Source: Fen-1254 sp963769605
Lineage (GTDB): Bacteria; Bacteroidota; Ignavibacteria; UBA10030
Direction of reading: 5' to 3'
Length of the DNA: 64,000 bases
NCBI GenBank assembly: GCA_963769605.1
Contig: CAVYML010000003.1
Location: 682,001 to 746,000 of the forward strand
Shown here in pieces: positions 40,377-48,926 of the stretch. A program made the position numbers and the translations under genes. How positions within the stretch are numbered: the first letter of the stretch is position 1; the number at the start of each line of letters is the position of its first letter. The notes below the pieces were generated by a model that did no database searches, was not told the DNA's origin, and saw only the letters and a program-made list of their open reading frames with translations.

Positions 40377-41126
40377 ATGAAAGACCAAACAAAACACCTC
40401 TATCGCAGTAGAAGCAATAAAACGCTCGCCGGTGTATGCGGCGGTATTGCGGAATATTTCGGTTTTGACCCTACCGTTATTCGGCTGCTCTGGGTCGTTC
40501 TTACTTTGTTCGGCGGGTCCGGAATTCTCCTCTATATTATTGCCTATTTCGTTATGCCGCAAAATCCGGATTATTCCATCCCGCCGCCTCATTCTGCAAA
40601 GGCCGATTTTACCGCAGGCAAGGTTATCGGCATCTGTCTGATGTTCATCGGCGTCATGCTTTTGCTGGACAATCTGGATATTTTTTCTTTTCATTCGTTC
40701 TGGCATGAAAGCTGGGAATTTGTCCTGCCGGCCGTTTTAGTTTTTGCAGGAATCGCTTTGCTTTTAAGAGCGGAACGGAAAGTAGAACCAAAAGAAGATC
40801 CAAATGCAGCGAAACCGGCAGGCAGCGCGAACCAAGCATCTGCAGAGCCTGGCGCGGCAGATCAGGCAGCGCCCGGAGAACAGACATCGGATCAAGCGAA
40901 TTTTACACAGAAGCCGCCGCAGCAGCAGCGGCAGCTTCGGCGTTCGCGGTTTCAGAAAAAAATATTCGGCATCTGCGGAGGATTGGGTGAATATTTCGAC
41001 ATCGATCCCACGATCGTGCGTCTTGTCTATGTTTTTTTTACATTTCTATCTGCCGGCACGGGAATTATTCTCTACGTGCTGATGTATTTGATCATTCCGG
41101 AAGAAACCGTTCCGGCAACAAAGTGA
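40377..41126 (+). CDS. membrane protein with two PspC domains
   Basis: From ATG 40377, with GGAGG six bases upstream, the frame encodes 249 residues. PspC domains lie at both ends: LYRSRSNKTLAGVCGGIAEYFGFDPTVIRLLW (about 7-38) and RSRFQKKIFGICGGLGEYFDIDPTIVRLVY near the C-terminus, each followed by transmembrane helices. Between them are more hydrophobic helices and an Ala/Gln/Pro-rich linker. PspC proteins take part in envelope-stress responses. The next gene, another membrane protein, starts seven bases later. Confidence 0.88.
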   Translation: MKDQTKHLYRSRSNKTLAGVCGGIAEYFGFDPTVIRLLWVVLTLFGGSGILLYIIAYFVMPQNPDYSIPPPHSAKADFTAGKVIGICLMFIGVMLLLDNLDIFSFHSFWHESWEFVLPAVLVFAGIALLLRAERKVEPKEDPNAAKPAGSANQASAEPGAADQAAPGEQTSDQANFTQKPPQQQRQLRRSRFQKKIFGICGGLGEYFDIDPTIVRLVYVFFTFLSAGTGIILYVLMYLIIPEETVPATK

Positions 41127-41133
41127 GGCTGTT

Positions 41134-41649
41134 ATGGAAGAAAAACGGGTACAGCGTAATTATACTGTTTCTCTTATCGGGGTAGTGCTGATCGTTCTGG
41201 GTGCAGCATTAATTCTGAGTCGTCTGCATTTTATTCCGTACCGTTGGGATATCGTTTTCTGGGGATCGATCGGCGTGTATGGATTGCTTGCAACAGTGCT
41301 TGCATTTGTAACGCGCAGGCGGGGAGCAGCTTTTCTGGGGAGCGTTATGTTCTTCTTCAGTATTGCCGCCATTCTTCATCGAATGCATCTTGTCGAGTCC
41401 GCTCCATGGGACTGGTTTGCGACGATGAGTTTAGTTCTCGGCTTTTCTTTTTTGATTCTTTTCTTCTACGATCCGCGCCGCATTGGAACACTTATTCCTA
41501 CGATCCTTTTCGGCGCTTATGGAGTGTTTTATTACTTGTGGTGGTATGACATGATCGAATGGTTCGATGTTCAGCATTACGTTCGAACGTATTGGCCTGT
41601 GCTGCTCGTACTGTGGGGTTTGTCGATACTGCTGCGCCGGCGGCATTAA
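41134..41649 (+). CDS. multi-pass membrane protein (LiaF-TM/DUF5668-like)
   Basis: The 171-residue protein has about five or six transmembrane helices (VSLIGVVLIVLGAALIL, IVFWGSIGVYGLLATVLAF, AFLGSVMFFFSIAAIL, FATMSLVLGFSFLILFFY, LIPTILFGAYGVFYYLW, YWPVLLVLWGLSILL). The terminal W-P-x-L-L-x-x-x-G motif resembles the LiaF-type membrane domain that often accompanies PspC proteins. It is cotranscribed with the PspC gene and probably shares the envelope-stress role. Confidence 0.7.
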   Translation: MEEKRVQRNYTVSLIGVVLIVLGAALILSRLHFIPYRWDIVFWGSIGVYGLLATVLAFVTRRRGAAFLGSVMFFFSIAAILHRMHLVESAPWDWFATMSLVLGFSFLILFFYDPRRIGTLIPTILFGAYGVFYYLWWYDMIEWFDVQHYVRTYWPVLLVLWGLSILLRRRH

Positions 41650-41721
41650 TTCAATAATCTTACTATTCAGCGTGAAGTAAAATAATCAGCTTTTCCTCTC
41701 TTCTAAATTATCCTTGAAAAA

Positions 41722-41757
41722 TGACAAACAGGTGACAAACAGGAATGGTTGTCCTAC
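41722..41757. repeat. GACAAACA-GGAA hairpin repeat
   Basis: TGACAAACAGG is followed by a second TGACAAACAGGAATGGTTGTCCTAC (first 11 bases duplicated). The stem GACAAACA/TGGTTGTC keeps seven of eight pairs around GGAA. It lies between the convergent membrane-protein and polA genes, where a bidirectional terminator would be useful. Confidence 0.7.
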
Positions 41758-41802
41758 TGTAATCCCCTTTTTAAAATCATTAACATGAATCGGTTATCTA
41801 TA

Positions 41803-44604
41803 TCAATGCGCGTCCAGCCAATTTGCACCGGCGCCGATTTCCAATTCAACGGGAACACTCAGAGGCAGTGCATTGCGCATGTTCTCTGCAACCAAATCCT
41901 TTATCGCGTCAAGTTCGTTTTCCTGAACTTCAAAGACAAGTTCGTCGTGAACCTGCAGCACCATGGCGCTGTGAAATTTATTTTTCCGGAATGCAGTATC
42001 TATTTTAATCATTGCCAGTTTGATCATATCGGCGGCCGTTCCCTGGATGGGCATATTGATCGATTGCCGTTCCGCGTTCTGCCGGATGTTTTGATTGCGG
42101 CTGTTGATTTCCGGAATGTACCGTCGCCTGCCGAGCAAGGTGGAAACGAATCCCTGCCGCCGTGACTGCGCAATCGTATCATTAATATAGAGCTGCACTT
42201 TCGGAAATCGTTGAAAGTAACGTGCAATAATTTCTTTTGCTTCGGCCTGGGTTATTTCCAGGCGCGACGCAAGACCGTATGCCCCGATCCCGTACATTAT
42301 TCCGAAATTGACTTCTTTGGCTTTGCGCCGCATATCGCGCGTAACCTCCGCCTGCGGGACATTAAAAACTTTGGCTGCTGTGGAAGCATGGATATCTTCA
42401 CCGCTGCGGAATGCTTCGGTCAGTCCTTCGTCTCCGGAAATATGTGCCATTACCCGCAGCTCGATTTGAGAATAGTCCGCAGAAAGAATGAGCGCATTTT
42501 TGCCTTGAGCGATAAAAGCCCTGCGGATAGACCTGCCGATTTCGGTGCGGATCGGAATGTTCTGAAAATTTGGATCACTGCTCGAGAGCCGTCCGGTCGT
42601 CGTAACGCTCTGGTTGAACGACGTATGGACGCGTCCCGTTGCCGGATGAATCAATTTCGGCAGTGCGTCCACATAGGTCGATTTTAATTTTGCAAGCTGG
42701 CGGAATTCCAAAAGCTGGTCGATGATAGGATGGTCGCCGCGAAGCGACTCCAGCACAGCTACGTCGGTCGAGAATCCGGTTTTGGTTTTTTTCGCTGCCC
42801 GAAGCTTCAACTTGTTAAATAAGATTTCGGCGAGCTGCTGTGTGGAATTGATATTGAATGCGCCGCCTGCAGTTGTATGGATGCTGTGCGTCAATGCATC
42901 GAGCTGGCGTTCCAATTCCTTGGACATACCGTTCAAATAACCGACGTCGATGCAGACGCCGTGCTGCTCCATGCGCGTCAGCACCGGCGTGAGCGGGAAT
43001 TCGATCTCTTCGCAAAGTTTTCGCAGCGATTGTTCTTCCAATTTTTGTCCGAGGACTTCGTACAATTGAAACGTTATGTCGGCATCTTCGCACGAATAGT
43101 CCGAAACTTTTTCCGCCGGAATATCCCGCAGATCTTTTTGTTCTTTGCCGGTTCCGGTCAGGTCAGCGTATGTAACGGTTTTATACTGCAAATATTCTTC
43201 CGCAAGCGCATCCATGGAATGCCTTCCATCGGCGCGGAGGACATAGCTTGCTATCATAGTGTCGAATGGAATGCCTTCCACTGCAATGCCGTAACGGGAG
43301 AGCACGAGAGCATCGTATTTAAAATTATGCCCGATCTTGAGAATCCGGGAATTCTCAAAAAGAGGTTTGAGCGCTGAGCAGACAAAGCCGGCGGAAAGTC
43401 CTTTTCTTTTCACGCGCCCGGCCGGCGCCGTGCCGAAAAGATCGTGCGCTTCCGGGTCGTGCTCCGGTTCGACGGCGATGTACCATGCTTCGTGTGTCCC
43501 GAGTGAGAATGATATACCGACGAGTTCGGCATTCAGCGCATCGGTCGAGGTCGTTTCCGTATCGAAAACAAATGCATTCGATTTTGAAAGTTTTTGAACG
43601 AGATTTCGGAAATCCGGTTCCGAATCGACAAGCGTATATGTATGTTTTATCGTCGAGATATCGTTCAGAGGAGCTGGAGGAGTAAATTCAATTTCACTTT
43701 CCTCTACTGCCTGCTGATCTTTCTGAGGCTCTGTTTGGAGTTTTGCCCGGAGCGACCGGAATTCTAATTTTTCGAACAGCTCGGAAAGCTTTTCTACATT
43801 GCGCGCGGCTGCTCGAAGATCGTGATACGTTATCTTAAGAGGAACATGTGTATCGATGGTGACAAGTTTCTTTGAAAGAAAAGCCAGTTCGCGGTTGTTC
43901 TCTAATTTGGTACGGACTCCTTTTTGAGGTATTTCTTCAAGGTGCTCATAAATCGCTTCGATGGTTCCGTATTTCTGAACGAGCGGGATAGCGGTTTTCT
44001 CTCCGATACCCGGAACGCCCGGGATGTTGTCCGACGCATCGCCGGTAAGGCCTAAAACGTCGATAACATGATCCGGAGTTACGCCGAATTTATCCATCAC
44101 GCCTTTGATATCGATTATCTCGACATCTGTTCCCTGCTTTCCGGGACGGTACATTTTGGTCGTGGAAGAGACGAGCTGCATAAAATCTTTATCCAGCGTG
44201 ACAAGGAACGAAAGCGCTCCTTCTTTCTCAGCCTGCAGAGCAAGTGTGCCGATGATATCGTCTGCTTCATAGCCGTCGACTTCAACGATGGGAATGTTAT
44301 ATGCGCGGACGACTTCTTTCAATATCGGAAGCTGCGCGGACATATCTTCCGGCATTTTCTGACGCGTGGCTTTATATTCTTTGTATGCATGATGTCGGAA
44401 GGTAGGCACGGCAGTGTCAAAAACGACTGCAATCGAATCAGGGTATTCCTGCGAGAGAATGCCGTTGAGGAAATTGACAAAACCGAAAATGGCGCTTGTG
44501 TTTTCGCCTTTGGAATTGATTAGCGGGTGCTGGATAAATGCAAAATATGCCCGGTAGGCGAGTGCCATGCCGTCCAGCAAATAGATCCGTTCAACGTTTG
44601 CCAT
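41803..44604 (-). CDS. polA: DNA polymerase I
   Basis: The 933-residue protein has all three PolA domains. The 5'-3' nuclease domain is at 1-300 (LLDGMALAYRAYFAF, DALD-equivalent DKDFMQLV, GVPGIGEKTA). The 3'-5' exonuclease domain at about 335-510 is intact, with FVFDTETTSTDALNAEL and DYSCEDADITFQLY. The polymerase domain follows with RLSSSDPNFQNIPIRTEIGR, DYSQIELRVMAHISGD and QVHDELVFEVQ. It works in repair and Okazaki-fragment processing. Length suits the proofreading-competent class. Confidence 0.97.
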   Translation of the reverse strand: MANVERIYLLDGMALAYRAYFAFIQHPLINSKGENTSAIFGFVNFLNGILSQEYPDSIAVVFDTAVPTFRHHAYKEYKATRQKMPEDMSAQLPILKEVVRAYNIPIVEVDGYEADDIIGTLALQAEKEGALSFLVTLDKDFMQLVSSTTKMYRPGKQGTDVEIIDIKGVMDKFGVTPDHVIDVLGLTGDASDNIPGVPGIGEKTAIPLVQKYGTIEAIYEHLEEIPQKGVRTKLENNRELAFLSKKLVTIDTHVPLKITYHDLRAAARNVEKLSELFEKLEFRSLRAKLQTEPQKDQQAVEESEIEFTPPAPLNDISTIKHTYTLVDSEPDFRNLVQKLSKSNAFVFDTETTSTDALNAELVGISFSLGTHEAWYIAVEPEHDPEAHDLFGTAPAGRVKRKGLSAGFVCSALKPLFENSRILKIGHNFKYDALVLSRYGIAVEGIPFDTMIASYVLRADGRHSMDALAEEYLQYKTVTYADLTGTGKEQKDLRDIPAEKVSDYSCEDADITFQLYEVLGQKLEEQSLRKLCEEIEFPLTPVLTRMEQHGVCIDVGYLNGMSKELERQLDALTHSIHTTAGGAFNINSTQQLAEILFNKLKLRAAKKTKTGFSTDVAVLESLRGDHPIIDQLLEFRQLAKLKSTYVDALPKLIHPATGRVHTSFNQSVTTTGRLSSSDPNFQNIPIRTEIGRSIRRAFIAQGKNALILSADYSQIELRVMAHISGDEGLTEAFRSGEDIHASTAAKVFNVPQAEVTRDMRRKAKEVNFGIMYGIGAYGLASRLEITQAEAKEIIARYFQRFPKVQLYINDTIAQSRRQGFVSTLLGRRRYIPEINSRNQNIRQNAERQSINMPIQGTAADMIKLAMIKIDTAFRKNKFHSAMVLQVHDELVFEVQENELDAIKDLVAENMRNALPLSVPVELEIGAGANWLDAH

Positions 44605-44745
44605 TGTTTTCTGCCTGATTTATGAAGATCATCGACAAAAATATACACAAAGGTGTCTGCAAAACAAACGCAGAAATCTTTTCTATCGGTTGCGCAAAGT
44701 TTGAATGATTTGCCGGCGTTTTCCGCGGTGATTTCCGCGACGACC

Positions 44746-44775
44746 TCCCGATAATATTCTATAATATTATCGGGA
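44746..44775. repeat. hairpin repeat upstream of polA
   Basis: TCCCGATAATATT and AATATTATCGGGA form a 13-bp perfect stem around CTAT, flanked by CCGCGACGAC and CGGCTACAG, which match the reversed flanks of the repeat at 35451-35531. The rest of 44605-45020, between the divergent polA and epimerase genes, contains promoters at most and no gene I can support. Confidence 0.6.
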
Positions 44776-45020
44776 CGGCTACAGAAGAATATTATAATTT
44801 GATAAACAAAGATTATTTCATAAATTTTATACAAGGATCAATTTCCCGGCGGCAGCTTTAATCCAGGTCTGTTTAAATTCAGCCTCATCACAAGGGAAAA
44901 GATTGTTTTTTTAAGAAGGTTAATCAGATTCGCAATATGGCCGATTGACATACCATCCATGAGAGCAGGAACACGGTATATCTCTTGATGGTTCAACTGC
45001 AGTTTATTACATAAGGTGAA

Positions 45021-46373
45021 ATGATGGATCATGAATTAAAGATAGTAAAGGAACTTCAGGACAAATTGCTGCACGGAATTTTAGACCGGTGGTACCCGCT
45101 GACTGTCGATAAAGAATGCGGCGGTTTCTTTACGAATATTTCGTGCGATTGGAAAATTATGCCGCAGCAGGAAAAAATGATTGTATCGCAGGCAAGGCAT
45201 GTGTGGACATTGTCTAAGGTTTCCGAATTTCTTGGCGGTGTGGAAGCATTCGATCAAAGTGCCTTTTACGGATTTCAATTTATGACACAGAAAATGTGGG
45301 ACAGCACGTATGAAGGATTTTATCAAATCCGAAGCAGAGAAGGCAAGGTCACCGATGTCAAAGGATGGCGTGATGAAAAACGCGCGTATGGAAATGCGTT
45401 TGCTCTCTACGCACTGGCAGCATTGTTCGGACGGACTCACAATTCCGAAGTATTCGAATGGGCGAAGAAAGCTTTTTATTGGATCGAAAATCATGCACAT
45501 GATGAACACAACAAAGGATACTTCCAATTCATCACACCGGAATCCAAGCCGTTCGACCAGAAATCCAGCTATAAGACCGTTGCATTCGACAGCAATGAGC
45601 TCGGCTTTAAGGACCAAAATTCTTCAATCCATTTACTGGAAGCATATACGGAACTGTATCATGTCTGGAAAGACGAACTCTTGCATGCCCGGCTTACGGA
45701 ATTGCTGGAACTTATACGCGATGTCATGGTAACCGATCCGGGATATCTTCAATTGTTCTTCGAGAACGATTGGAAACCGGTCTCCTTCCGTCATGCTTCG
45801 GATGCGGAGCGTAAAGCGAATTTCGGGCTGGATCATATATCGTTCGGACATGATTACGAAACTGCTTTTTTAATGCTGGAAGCGTCGTACGCTCTCGGAG
45901 CGCCGAATGATCTGCGCACACTGACCACGGCCAAAAAAATGATGGATCATGCAATGCTCAGGGGCTGGGATTCTGTATTAGGAGGGTTTTATGACGGGGG
46001 GTATTATGATAAAAACGGCGGCTATTCCGTTGTGCTTGATACTAAAAATTGGTGGGCGCAGGCTGAAGGATTAAACGCGCTGCTTCTGTTCTCGAAAATT
46101 TTTCCGGGAGACCAGCGCTATGCCGCATATTTCCTGAAACAATGGGAATATATTAAAAACTATCTCATCGATCCGATCAATGGCGATTGGTTCGAAGGGG
46201 GAATCGATAAAGAACCGCAGTTTCGTTCCGGTCCCAAAAGCCATATGTGGAAATGCACATACCACACATCCAGAGCATTGATGAATTGCATTGCACTTCT
46301 TAGGAATGACGCACATTCTGAAATTAATGCCGTAGCGGAACATTGGCGCAAGACGGCGGAAGGGATGCATTGA
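45021..46373 (+). CDS. AGE-family epimerase (cellobiose/mannobiose 2-epimerase-like)
   Basis: The 450-residue protein is an (alpha/alpha)6-barrel N-acylglucosamine 2-epimerase family member. Landmarks include WYPLTVDKECGGFFTNIS, VSQARHVWTLSKVSEF, FGHDYETAFLMLEA and the C-terminal HMWKCTYHTSRALMNCI that carries active-site histidine positions. Family members epimerise the reducing-end sugar at C2. Next to a GH130 mannosylglucose phosphorylase, mannobiose 2-epimerase activity (mannobiose to mannosylglucose) is the best guess. AAGGTGAA precedes ATG 45021. At 450 residues it is a little longer than typical cellobiose epimerases. Confidence 0.82.
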   Translation: MMDHELKIVKELQDKLLHGILDRWYPLTVDKECGGFFTNISCDWKIMPQQEKMIVSQARHVWTLSKVSEFLGGVEAFDQSAFYGFQFMTQKMWDSTYEGFYQIRSREGKVTDVKGWRDEKRAYGNAFALYALAALFGRTHNSEVFEWAKKAFYWIENHAHDEHNKGYFQFITPESKPFDQKSSYKTVAFDSNELGFKDQNSSIHLLEAYTELYHVWKDELLHARLTELLELIRDVMVTDPGYLQLFFENDWKPVSFRHASDAERKANFGLDHISFGHDYETAFLMLEASYALGAPNDLRTLTTAKKMMDHAMLRGWDSVLGGFYDGGYYDKNGGYSVVLDTKNWWAQAEGLNALLLFSKIFPGDQRYAAYFLKQWEYIKNYLIDPINGDWFEGGIDKEPQFRSGPKSHMWKCTYHTSRALMNCIALLRNDAHSEINAVAEHWRKTAEGMH

Positions 46374-46420
46374 ATTGCAATTCATCGGCTGAGTAGGAAC
46401 CGACCGGCATTGACGCAAGA

Positions 46421-46445
46421 TGACAAACAGGAATGTTTGTCCTAC
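46421..46445. repeat. GACAAACA-GGAA-TGTTTGTC hairpin repeat
   Basis: A perfect copy of the dispersed hairpin (8-bp stem, GGAA loop, trailing CTAC) sits between the convergent epimerase and galT genes, where it could stop transcription from both sides. Confidence 0.75.
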
Positions 46446-46479
46446 CGTAAAGAAAATCCTGGCAGGGATGTTTTGAACT

Positions 46480-47529
46480 TTATTGAACGGAGAAATGTTC
46501 GAGAGGCAATTTCCGCAATACGTCGGCGGAATGTTCCGGTGTAATATCCCGCTGCGGCTCTGCCAGCATTTCATAGCCGACCATAAATTTACGTATCTGT
46601 GCAGACCTGAGAAGAGGAGGATAGAAGTGAACATGGGAATGCCATTCCGGGTGTTTGTGCCCATCGGTCGGCGCTTGATGGATTCCCATAGAGTAAGGGA
46701 ACGAGATCCGGAAAAGGTTATCGTATTTGATCATGTTAATTTTTAATGCATCGGCAAAATCTTTTTTTTCCGGTTCTGAAAATTCCAGCAGCGTTCCCAT
46801 TTTTCGTTTTGGAATAAGCAATGTTTCAAACGGCCAAACCGCCCAGAAAGGAACGACAATCAAGAATGATTCGTTTTCGTACACCGTGCGTTCTGCAAGC
46901 CTCGCTTCTAATTTCCAGTAATCCGTCAAAAAACTTCTTTTCTTTTTTGTATAATATTTCTTGAATTGTTTCAATTCTTTGGAAGGTTCCATTGGAATGC
47001 TCGTCTGCGCCCAGATTTGGCCGTGGGGATGGGGATTGCTGTTACCCATGATCTTTCCCTTGTTTTCAAAAATCTGCACGTATCGTATGGCGGGAATTGA
47101 ACCGAGTGATTGAAATTCTTTTTGCCAGACATCGATAATATCTTCAATTTCTTTTCGGCTCATTTCCGCCATCGTCACATTATGGGAACGGGAATAGTTC
47201 ACCACACGGCAGACGCCGCCCTCACCTTTGGCAATCAAGAGATTTTCCATATTGTTCGTTCCCTGCGGCGTTGTCGGCAGCAATGCAGGAAAATCATTCG
47301 TAAAGACGAACGTACCCGTATAGTCGGGATTAACTTCACCATGAGCACGCTTGTTGCCGGGGCAAAGGTAACATTCGGGTTCGTAGGAATTCCGGTGTTC
47401 CGTTGAAAGAGGTGCAACATCGCCCTGCCAGGGACGGGATGTCCGGTGGGGCGATACAAGCACCCAATCTCCGTTCAGTATATTTTTTCTCCGGTGAGGA
47501 TGAGCGGCCGGTTCAAATGTTTTCATCAT
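46480..47529 (-). CDS. galT: galactose-1-phosphate uridylyltransferase
   Basis: I start at ATG 47529, which overlaps the galK 3' end and is preceded by GGAAAAGGAA; the product has 349 residues. The active site NPHPHGQIWA contains the uridylylated His, zinc-type CYLCPGNKR is present near the N-terminus, and HKHPEWHSHVHFYPP is the C-terminal metal site. It exchanges UMP between UDP-glucose and galactose-1-phosphate in the Leloir pathway. Overlap with galK indicates coupled translation. Confidence 0.95.
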   Translation of the reverse strand: MMKTFEPAAHPHRRKNILNGDWVLVSPHRTSRPWQGDVAPLSTEHRNSYEPECYLCPGNKRAHGEVNPDYTGTFVFTNDFPALLPTTPQGTNNMENLLIAKGEGGVCRVVNYSRSHNVTMAEMSRKEIEDIIDVWQKEFQSLGSIPAIRYVQIFENKGKIMGNSNPHPHGQIWAQTSIPMEPSKELKQFKKYYTKKKRSFLTDYWKLEARLAERTVYENESFLIVVPFWAVWPFETLLIPKRKMGTLLEFSEPEKKDFADALKINMIKYDNLFRISFPYSMGIHQAPTDGHKHPEWHSHVHFYPPLLRSAQIRKFMVGYEMLAEPQRDITPEHSADVLRKLPLEHFSVQ

Positions 47530-48688
47530 TTCCTTTTCCGACAATTGCAGTGCCCGGTCCGATACGGGTGCAATAAACTTTCGGTTCACGATTGAATGCG
47601 GCCTTATACCGCGCGGAGACGATCGCCGAAATTTCGTCTACAGCTTCCGGCTCGATCAGGTTAATAGTGCAGCCGCCGAATCCGCCTCCCATCATTCTTG
47701 CACCATACACGTGCGGATTATCCCGCACCACTGAAACAAGGAAATCCAATTCCTTGCAGCTGACTTCGTACTCGCCGCTTAAGCCGTCGTGGGATCCGTA
47801 CATATATTGTCCGAAAGTCCGCATATCGTTAAGATTCAATGCGGAGCATGCTTTCAAAACGCGGTCGTCCTCTTCCACGACATATTTGCATCGTTTGTAG
47901 ATGGTATCGCTCATGGAACTTTTGCTTTGGACCAGCATATCCGGAGTAACATCGCGAAGATGCGTAACTGCCGGATAAAGGTTTCGTATTATTTCAACTC
48001 CTTTTCCGCATTCCTCTCTTCTTCGGTTATATTCGGACGATGCGAGGGAATGGGAGACGCAGGTATCGAAAAGCACAACTGCGATATCGTGTGCGAGAGG
48101 ATAATATGAATATTCCAGCGAACGGCAGTCGAGAAGAAGCGCCTGGTCGGGCTCGCCGTAAATATTAATAAACTGGTCCATAATGCCGCACCGAACGCCG
48201 ACGAATTCGTTTTCCGCTCGTTGAGCGAGTTTAACCAGATCGATGTCCTCAATGCGCAATTCGAAAATGCAGTTCAATGCCAGCGCCAGACCTGCTTCGA
48301 TAGCGGCGGAGGAAGACATGCCTGCTCCGATCGGAATATCGCCGCCGAAGACGCAGTTGAATCCGCGGATCTGCCGATGTGACGACAGAAGCTGCTGGAC
48401 GACTCCCATGAAATAATTCGGCCAGCTTTTCTCGGAACGCCGGATATTAAAGAGGGAAAACTGAAAATCATCGTTGAGATTGCAGGCGATGAGTCTGCAT
48501 TCCGTGTCTTTCCGCGGAGCGATTGCAAAAGAGATTGTTTTATCGATGGCGGCCGGCAGGACAAATCCCTGATTGTAATCCGTATGCTCGCCGATCAAAT
48601 TAATCCTGCCCGGTGAGCGGACAAGAAGAGGTTCTCCCTCAAAGTATTCGTGAAATGTTTTTTTTACAGCACTTGCAGCATCCATCAT
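47513..48688 (-). CDS. galK: galactokinase
   Basis: From ATG 48688 the protein has 391 residues. It carries the galactokinase signature RSPGRINLIGEHTDYNQGFVLPAAI, the GHMP ATP loop FGGDIPIGAGMSSSAAIE, catalytic Asp in RCGIMDQF, and RMMGGGFGGCTINL near the C-terminus. It phosphorylates galactose for GalT. An upstream GTG would extend it into the preceding small gene, so I use the ATG. Confidence 0.96.
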   Translation of the reverse strand: MMDAASAVKKTFHEYFEGEPLLVRSPGRINLIGEHTDYNQGFVLPAAIDKTISFAIAPRKDTECRLIACNLNDDFQFSLFNIRRSEKSWPNYFMGVVQQLLSSHRQIRGFNCVFGGDIPIGAGMSSSAAIEAGLALALNCIFELRIEDIDLVKLAQRAENEFVGVRCGIMDQFINIYGEPDQALLLDCRSLEYSYYPLAHDIAVVLFDTCVSHSLASSEYNRRREECGKGVEIIRNLYPAVTHLRDVTPDMLVQSKSSMSDTIYKRCKYVVEEDDRVLKACSALNLNDMRTFGQYMYGSHDGLSGEYEVSCKELDFLVSVVRDNPHVYGARMMGGGFGGCTINLIEPEAVDEISAIVSARYKAAFNREPKVYCTRIGPGTAIVGKGNDENI

Positions 48689-48698
48689 TATCCTTGAA

Positions 48699-48908
48699 TC
48701 ATGATTTTCGAGTTTTCCAAAAGAATACACCGCCGATAACGATCATAATTGCACCCCACCAGATTGATGGATTCGTTTCGGCAAGTACCGTTTTAACCGC
48801 CGGCGGATCGATGATTTGATAAATCCCGCTTAGAATGACAATTCCGCCGATGACTAAAAGAATGAGTCCTACAAAATACCAGATAGGTTTCATCGCATGT
48901 TCAGACAT
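48699..48908 (-). CDS. small two-helix membrane protein in the gal operon
   Basis: This 69-residue protein has two transmembrane helices (PIWYFVGLILLVIGGIVILSGIY and SIWWGAIMIVIGGVFFW) joined by a short polar loop. It lies 18 bases after the symporter gene and 10 before galK. It could be an accessory subunit of the SSS transporter, as small partners are known for some transporters. That role is inference. Confidence 0.65.
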   Translation of the reverse strand: MSEHAMKPIWYFVGLILLVIGGIVILSGIYQIIDPPAVKTVLAETNPSIWWGAIMIVIGGVFFWKTRKS

Positions 48909-48926
48909 AAAGTTTGTTCTCCTTGA

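Noticed and set aside
44838..45032. 64-codon minus-strand ORF upstream of the epimerase gene
   Set aside because: It overlaps the epimerase start and promoter region and has no recognisable domain.
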